Made by a program: the position numbers and the translations under genes
Shown: positions 60,368 to 64,000 of the stretch, piece after piece
How positions within the stretch are numbered: position 1 is the first letter of the stretch
Layout of the letters: each line of letters opens with the position of its first letter
The notes under the pieces: generated by a model
Told to the model about the DNA's origin: nothing
Database searches by the model: none
Seen by the model: only the letters and a program-made list of their open reading frames with translations
NCBI RefSeq assembly: GCF_000959365.1
Contig: NZ_CP009555.1
Coordinates: 2,480,001 to 2,544,000 of the forward strand
Reading direction: 5' to 3'
DNA: 64,000 bases
Source of the DNA: Burkholderia oklahomensis C6786
GTDB taxonomy: Bacteria > Pseudomonadota > Gammaproteobacteria > Burkholderiales > Burkholderiaceae

Positions 60368-61669
60368 TCATTGCATGAAGGGCCCCCAGGACGGCTCGCG
60401 AATCGCGCCGCCCTGAACGGACAGGATCTGCGGCGGCGCGCTGCCGTCGGACGGAACGGCAGCCAGCACGCCGCGGCCCCCCGATTGCGTAGCGTACAGA
60501 ATGTACTGACCGTTCGCCGCGAAGCTCGGCGATTCGTCGCGCGTCGTGTTGGTGACGGCGTTCGCCGCACCCGTTTGCAGATCCTGAACATACAGCTTGA
60601 AGCCCCCGCCCGTGCGCGAGATGTACGCGAGCAGCTTGCCGTCCGGGCTGATGCGCGGACTCGTATTGTAGCTGCCGGTAAACGTCACGCGCTGAGCGGC
60701 GCCGGCGCTCTCGCCTTCGGCGGGCATCCGGTAGATTTGCGGCGCACCGCCGCGATCGCTCGTGAAATAGATCCACTTGCCGTCGGGAGAGTAGAACGGC
60801 TCGGTGTCGATCGAGCTGCTGCGCGTGAGGCGACGCAGCCCGGTGCCCGTCGAGCTGACGGAATAGATTTGCGTATTGCCCGTGAGCGATAGCGCGACGG
60901 AGAGCGTCTGGCCGTCGGGCGACCATGCGGGCGCGCTGTTGTTGCCTTTCTGATTCGAGATCACGTAGCGGCGGCCCGTCGGCAGATCGTGGATGTACAC
61001 GACCGGCTTCTTCAGCTCGAACGACACGTATGCGACCTTCGTCCCGCTCGGCGACCACGCGGGCGAAATGATCGGCTCCTTGCTCGTCAGCGCGGGGATC
61101 GCGTTCTGGCCGTCCGAATCGGAGATCAGCAGCTTGTACACATTGCCCGTGCGCTGCACGTACGACAGGCGCGTGTTGAAGACGCCGCGCACGCCGAGCA
61201 GCTTCTGGTAGATGTAGTCGGCGATCTTGTGGCCGGTCTTGCGCATCCCCTCGTTGTCGTTCGACGTCGTGAGCGACAGGCCGCCCAGGCTTTGCTGCTT
61301 GACGGTGTCGTAGAGGATGAAGTTGACCTTGTACTGGCCGTTCGGCTCGCGGCTCACGCTGCCCGCGACGAACGCGTTCGCGCCTTTCGCCTTCCACGCG
61401 CCGAAATCGACCGACGCCGTTTCCGGCACGGGCGTGCTGCCCGCGTCGACGTTGGAGAACTTGCCGCTTCTCGCAAGATCGCCGCGCACGACCGACGTGA
61501 CCTGCTGGGGCAGGCTCGCTTCATTGACGAAATTCGCGGTGGCGATCGGAAACTGGGTGGAGCCGACGCCCGTGATCAGTACGTTCACCTGCGCGTGGGC
61601 GGCGCCGCCCGCGGCAATCAGACACGAGGCCACGAGTGCCCTGAAACCTAGCTTCGTCATCAAACTCAT
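60368..61669 (-). CDS. tolB: Tol-Pal beta-propeller protein TolB
   Basis: A 433-aa periplasmic protein. The signal peptide ([13 protein letters not shown]) is cut near residue 25; the N-terminal domain is followed by the six-bladed propeller with repeated PD40-type motifs ([76 protein letters not shown]). TolB binds Pal and the TolA C-terminus. The first ATG at 61669 was chosen; a second at residue 4 is possible. The tolA-tolB gap is about 96 bases. Confidence 0.96.
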   Translation of the reverse strand: MSLMTKLGFRALVASCLIAAGGAAHAQVNVLITGVGSTQFPIATANFVNEASLPQQVTSVVRGDLARSGKFSNVDAGSTPVPETASVDFGAWKAKGANAFVAGSVSREPNGQYKVNFILYDTVKQQSLGGLSLTTSNDNEGMRKTGHKIADYIYQKLLGVRGVFNTRLSYVQRTGNVYKLLISDSDGQNAIPALTSKEPIISPAWSPSGTKVAYVSFELKKPVVYIHDLPTGRRYVISNQKGNNSAPAWSPDGQTLSVALSLTGNTQIYSVSSTGTGLRRLTRSSSIDTEPFYSPDGKWIYFTSDRGGAPQIYRMPAEGESAGAAQRVTFTGSYNTSPRISPDGKLLAYISRTGGGFKLYVQDLQTGAANAVTNTTRDESPSFAANGQYILYATQSGGRGVLAAVPSDGSAPPQILSVQGGAIREPSWGPFMQ

Positions 61670-61765
61670 GCTTCTTGTTCCCGTATGTACGCTGCGCAAC
61701 CGCAGAGACTCAAAAATACCCGATTCGTTCCCGGTGCGACGGCGGGAGTGTAAGCGCAAATGTGC

Positions 61766-62779
61766 TCATTCCGCCGCCTTGAAGGTAATCGTAATCTCGG
61801 CCGGGGTGCGGCCGTTGGTATCGGGCGGCAACGGCACCGACGCCTGGATCGCGCTGATCACCGCCTGATCCCACCCCGAATTGCCGCTCGACCGGCGGAT
61901 CGACGTGCTGAGCACGTCGCCCGACGGCGTGCAGCGGATCGCGACGACGGTCACGAGGCTGTCGCGCTCGCCCGCCCACACGATGTTCGGCTTCACGCGC
62001 CGGCGGACCTTGTCGGCATAGCCGGGCGACGCCGCGTTGCCGCCCGAGCCCGTGCCCGTGCCGCTCTTCGCGAGCCCTTCGCCGCCGCCCGAGCCGCCGC
62101 CTGCGATCCCTTGGAGTTGCGCGAGGCGGGCCTGGCGCTCCTTGTCGAGCTTCGCGTTCGCGGCGGCGTTCGCCTTGGCGGCCGCCGCAGCCTTGGCCGC
62201 CTTCTCGGCCTTTTCGGCGTTGGCCTTCTTCTGCGCGGCAAGCTGTTCCTGTTTCTTCTGCTGTTCGAGCTTTTGTTGCTCGAGCTTCTGCTGTTCGAGT
62301 TTGCGCTGCTGCTCCGCGAGCTGCTGCTGCTTGAGCTTCTCGGCCTGCTTCTGCTTCTCGCGCTCGGCGGCTTTTTGCGCGGCGAGCTGGGCGGCCTGCT
62401 GCGCGGCGAGTTGCTGAGCCTTCAACTGCTGCTGCCGGCGCTGCTCTTCGAGCTGCGCCTCGCGGGCGGCCGCGGCTTGCTGCTCGCGCCGCTTTTGTTG
62501 CAGCGCGATGTCCGCCTCCTCGTTCTTGACGGGCGGCGGGGGAGGGGCTACTTTCACGGGCGGCGTCGGTACCGGCCGCGGCGTCGACGTGTCCGGCACC
62601 GACGTCCACAGCTCGGCCTCCGCGCCTGCCGGCGTGCTGTTCTGCCAATGAACGCCGTGGTACAGGAAGAGCGCGAGCAGCACGTGCATCAGCGCGGCAA
62701 GCAGGAACGCGCGTCCTGTGCCGCGCTCGCGCGGCGGCCGAGGCGGATAGGCGGCTGTGCGCGACTGGCGAGGCTTCAT
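61766..62779 (-). CDS. tolA: Tol-Pal energy-transducing protein TolA
   Basis: A 337-aa inner-membrane protein with one N-terminal span (AFLLAALMHVLLALFLYHGV, about 25-44; it includes the Ser/His-type TolA/TonB motif only in part), a Pro-rich segment, and a long Ala/Gln/Lys/Glu helix (about residues 105-215), ending in the TolA/TonB C-terminal fold (YADKVRRRVKPNIVWAG, VVAIRCTPSGDVLSTSIRRSSG). It transmits proton-motive force from TolQR to TolB/Pal. The ATG overlaps the tolR stop by 4 bases. Confidence 0.95.
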   Translation of the reverse strand: MKPRQSRTAAYPPRPPRERGTGRAFLLAALMHVLLALFLYHGVHWQNSTPAGAEAELWTSVPDTSTPRPVPTPPVKVAPPPPPVKNEEADIALQQKRREQQAAAAREAQLEEQRRQQQLKAQQLAAQQAAQLAAQKAAEREKQKQAEKLKQQQLAEQQRKLEQQKLEQQKLEQQKKQEQLAAQKKANAEKAEKAAKAAAAAKANAAANAKLDKERQARLAQLQGIAGGGSGGGEGLAKSGTGTGSGGNAASPGYADKVRRRVKPNIVWAGERDSLVTVVAIRCTPSGDVLSTSIRRSSGNSGWDQAVISAIQASVPLPPDTNGRTPAEITITFKAAE

Positions 62780-63225
62780 CGCGATTTGACGAGGAGGCCG
62801 ACGCGCTTCACGCCGCGCGCCTTCAGATCGGACATCACGGTCATCACCGAGTCATATTGAACCGTCTTGTCGGCCGCGATCACGACCGGCTGATCCGGGT
62901 GGTCGGCCTGGCGCGCCGCGATGAAGCTGTTGAGCTCGGCCTTCGTCATCGTGTCTTCCTGCGACGCGCCCGAGTCGCCCTTGTAGCGGACGCTGATCTT
63001 GCCGTCGGCCTGGATGTTGACGACGACGGGCGGCGTCTGCTCCTGCGGCGCCGCGTTGCCGACGGTCGGCAGATTGACGATCGACGGCGCGACGAGCGGT
63101 GCCGTCACCATGAAGATGACGAGCAGCACGAGCATCACGTCGATGTAGGGCACGACGTTGATGTCGGCCATCGAACGGCGCGAGCGGCCGCCGCGCATGC
63201 TGGAACGAATGGGGGTGCCGGCCAT
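62776..63225 (-). CDS. tolR: Tol-Pal proton channel component TolR
   Basis: A 149-aa ExbD/TolR protein. The single membrane span MADINVVPYIDVMLVLLVIF carries the channel Asp (IDVML), and the periplasmic domain follows (VVNIQADGKISVRYKG, VIAADKTVQYDSVMTVM). AAGGAG lies nine bases before the ATG at 63225. It forms the TolQ-TolR motor. Ten bases separate it from tolQ. Confidence 0.96.
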   Translation of the reverse strand: MAGTPIRSSMRGGRSRRSMADINVVPYIDVMLVLLVIFMVTAPLVAPSIVNLPTVGNAAPQEQTPPVVVNIQADGKISVRYKGDSGASQEDTMTKAELNSFIAARQADHPDQPVVIAADKTVQYDSVMTVMSDLKARGVKRVGLLVKSR

Positions 63226-63235
63226 CGCGTGCTCC

Positions 63236-63913
63236 TTATTGCGCCTGGCGCTGCAGGATGTTCGAGAACTCTTCGATGAACGTTTCGAAGCGGATCGCGA
63301 GACGGTCGATGTCGTGCGCGTAGCGGTTGTAGGCGACGACTGCAGGGATCGCCGCGAACAGGCCGATCGCGGTCGCGACGAGCGCTTCGGCGATGCCCGG
63401 CGCGACGTTTGCGAGCGTCGCCTGCTGGACGTTCGCGAGGCCGCGGAACGAGTTCATGATCCCCCAGACCGTGCCGAACAGACCGATATACGGGCTCACC
63501 GAGCCGACGGACGCGAGGAACGACAGATTCGACTCGAGGACGTCCATCTCACGCTGGAATGATGCGCGCATTGCGCGGCGCGCGCCATCGAGAAGCAGCG
63601 CCGGATCGCTCAGGCGTTTTTCCTTCGCCTTCAGGAATTCGCGCATCCCCGACTCGAAGATCCGCTCGAGCGCGCCGATCGTGTGGCGATTGTTCGCGGC
63701 GCTCTGGTACAGCGCCTGCAGGTCGCCGCCCGACCAGAAATCGCGCTCGAAGCGCTCGGTTTGCGCGCGGGCGCGGCGGATCGCGAACCATTTGCGGAAG
63801 ATGAACGTCCACGACATCAGCGACAGGATGAGAAGGAGCCCCATCACCGCCTGGGCAAGCACGCTCGCATTGAGGACGAGGGAAATGATCGACAGGTCTT
63901 GAGAAGTGTTCAT
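63236..63913 (-). CDS. tolQ: Tol-Pal proton channel component TolQ
   Basis: A 225-aa MotA/TolQ/ExbB channel protein with three spans: residues about 14-36, then near ANVAPGIAEALVATAIGLFAAIPAVVAYN (two hydrophobic helices after SVSPYIGLFGTVWGIMNSF). The first gene of the operon in the window; the 87 bases to the right edge contain no start of another gene. With TolR it converts proton flow into TolA motion during outer-membrane constriction. Confidence 0.96.
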   Translation of the reverse strand: MNTSQDLSIISLVLNASVLAQAVMGLLLILSLMSWTFIFRKWFAIRRARAQTERFERDFWSGGDLQALYQSAANNRHTIGALERIFESGMREFLKAKEKRLSDPALLLDGARRAMRASFQREMDVLESNLSFLASVGSVSPYIGLFGTVWGIMNSFRGLANVQQATLANVAPGIAEALVATAIGLFAAIPAVVAYNRYAHDIDRLAIRFETFIEEFSNILQRQAQ

Positions 63914-64000
63914 AGAGGTTTGTGTAACGTCCCTTCGGGGAGGCCTGGCCAGGATTGCCCGGCCGGCGCGCTCCGGCGGCGTCCGCCGGAAGCTTTCCGC

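Overview
The window is high-GC DNA with strongly biased codon use and looks like chromosome 1 of a Burkholderia of the B. pseudomallei/thailandensis/oklahomensis group. The evidence is the layout: a wcb-type capsule locus, a Kdo-containing exopolysaccharide locus, galU, tRNA-Lys and the tol-pal operon in one stretch. Many predicted proteins also read like Burkholderia versions (Pal, TolB, GalU, KdsA, LpxC-like WcbS). I do not assign a species.

Region 1 (1-32.6 kb) is a group 2-type, ABC-transporter-dependent capsule locus. The left arm carries manC (cut by the window edge), wcbA (KpsC) and wcbB, with the KpsD-like exporter gene wcbC diverging from them. The sugar-specific middle (5.6-15.3 kb) carries an FkbM methyltransferase fusion, four glycosyltransferases and a Gmd/Rmd-type pair for a GDP-6-deoxy-hexose. 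KpsT, KpsM and KpsE (13.9-18.0 kb) run leftward. The right arm runs rightward: wcbO (KpsS), wcbP (SDR), wcbQ (LtaS/OpgB-like phosphotransferase), wcbR (2,552-aa type I polyketide synthase), wcbS (LpxC paralogue), wcbT (PLP alpha-oxoamine synthase) and a GNAT. The manno-heptose genes of the B. pseudomallei capsule (gmhA, wcbL, wcbM, wcbN types) are absent, so the middle looks like a serotype cassette between conserved export and lipid modules.

Region 2 (32.8-55.1 kb) is a Wzx/Wzy-type exopolysaccharide locus. It holds a secreted beta-helix protein, a sulfotransferase fused to a Wzt-C-like and other beta-sandwich domains, a secreted BNR-repeat protein, a Wzy-like polymerase, a PAP2 phosphatase and an AraC/GlxA regulator. 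The assembly operon follows: initiating glycosyl-phosphate transferase, Wza, low-Mr tyrosine phosphatase, Wzc/BceF kinase, Wzx, KpsS-like putative Kdo transferase, O-acetyltransferase, two GT4 enzymes, kdsA, kdsC and kdsD. This inventory fits a Kdo-plus-three-hexose acetylated repeat. The Kdo genes could also feed the KpsC/KpsS linker of region 1.

Region 3 (55.3-58.9 kb) has galU, then a gene-poor stretch with two unusual genes. One is a 77-aa C-terminally shortened FlhD homologue without FlhC. The other is a 232-aa protein with the hallmark active-site motifs of ribosome-inactivating proteins (Shiga toxin A/ricin A N-glycosidases). I consider the latter the most striking single item.

Region 4 (58.9-64.0 kb) is housekeeping: tRNA-Lys(UUU) with a consensus promoter and a UUCG-loop terminator, then tolQ-tolR-tolA-tolB-pal-cpoB reading leftward and complete.
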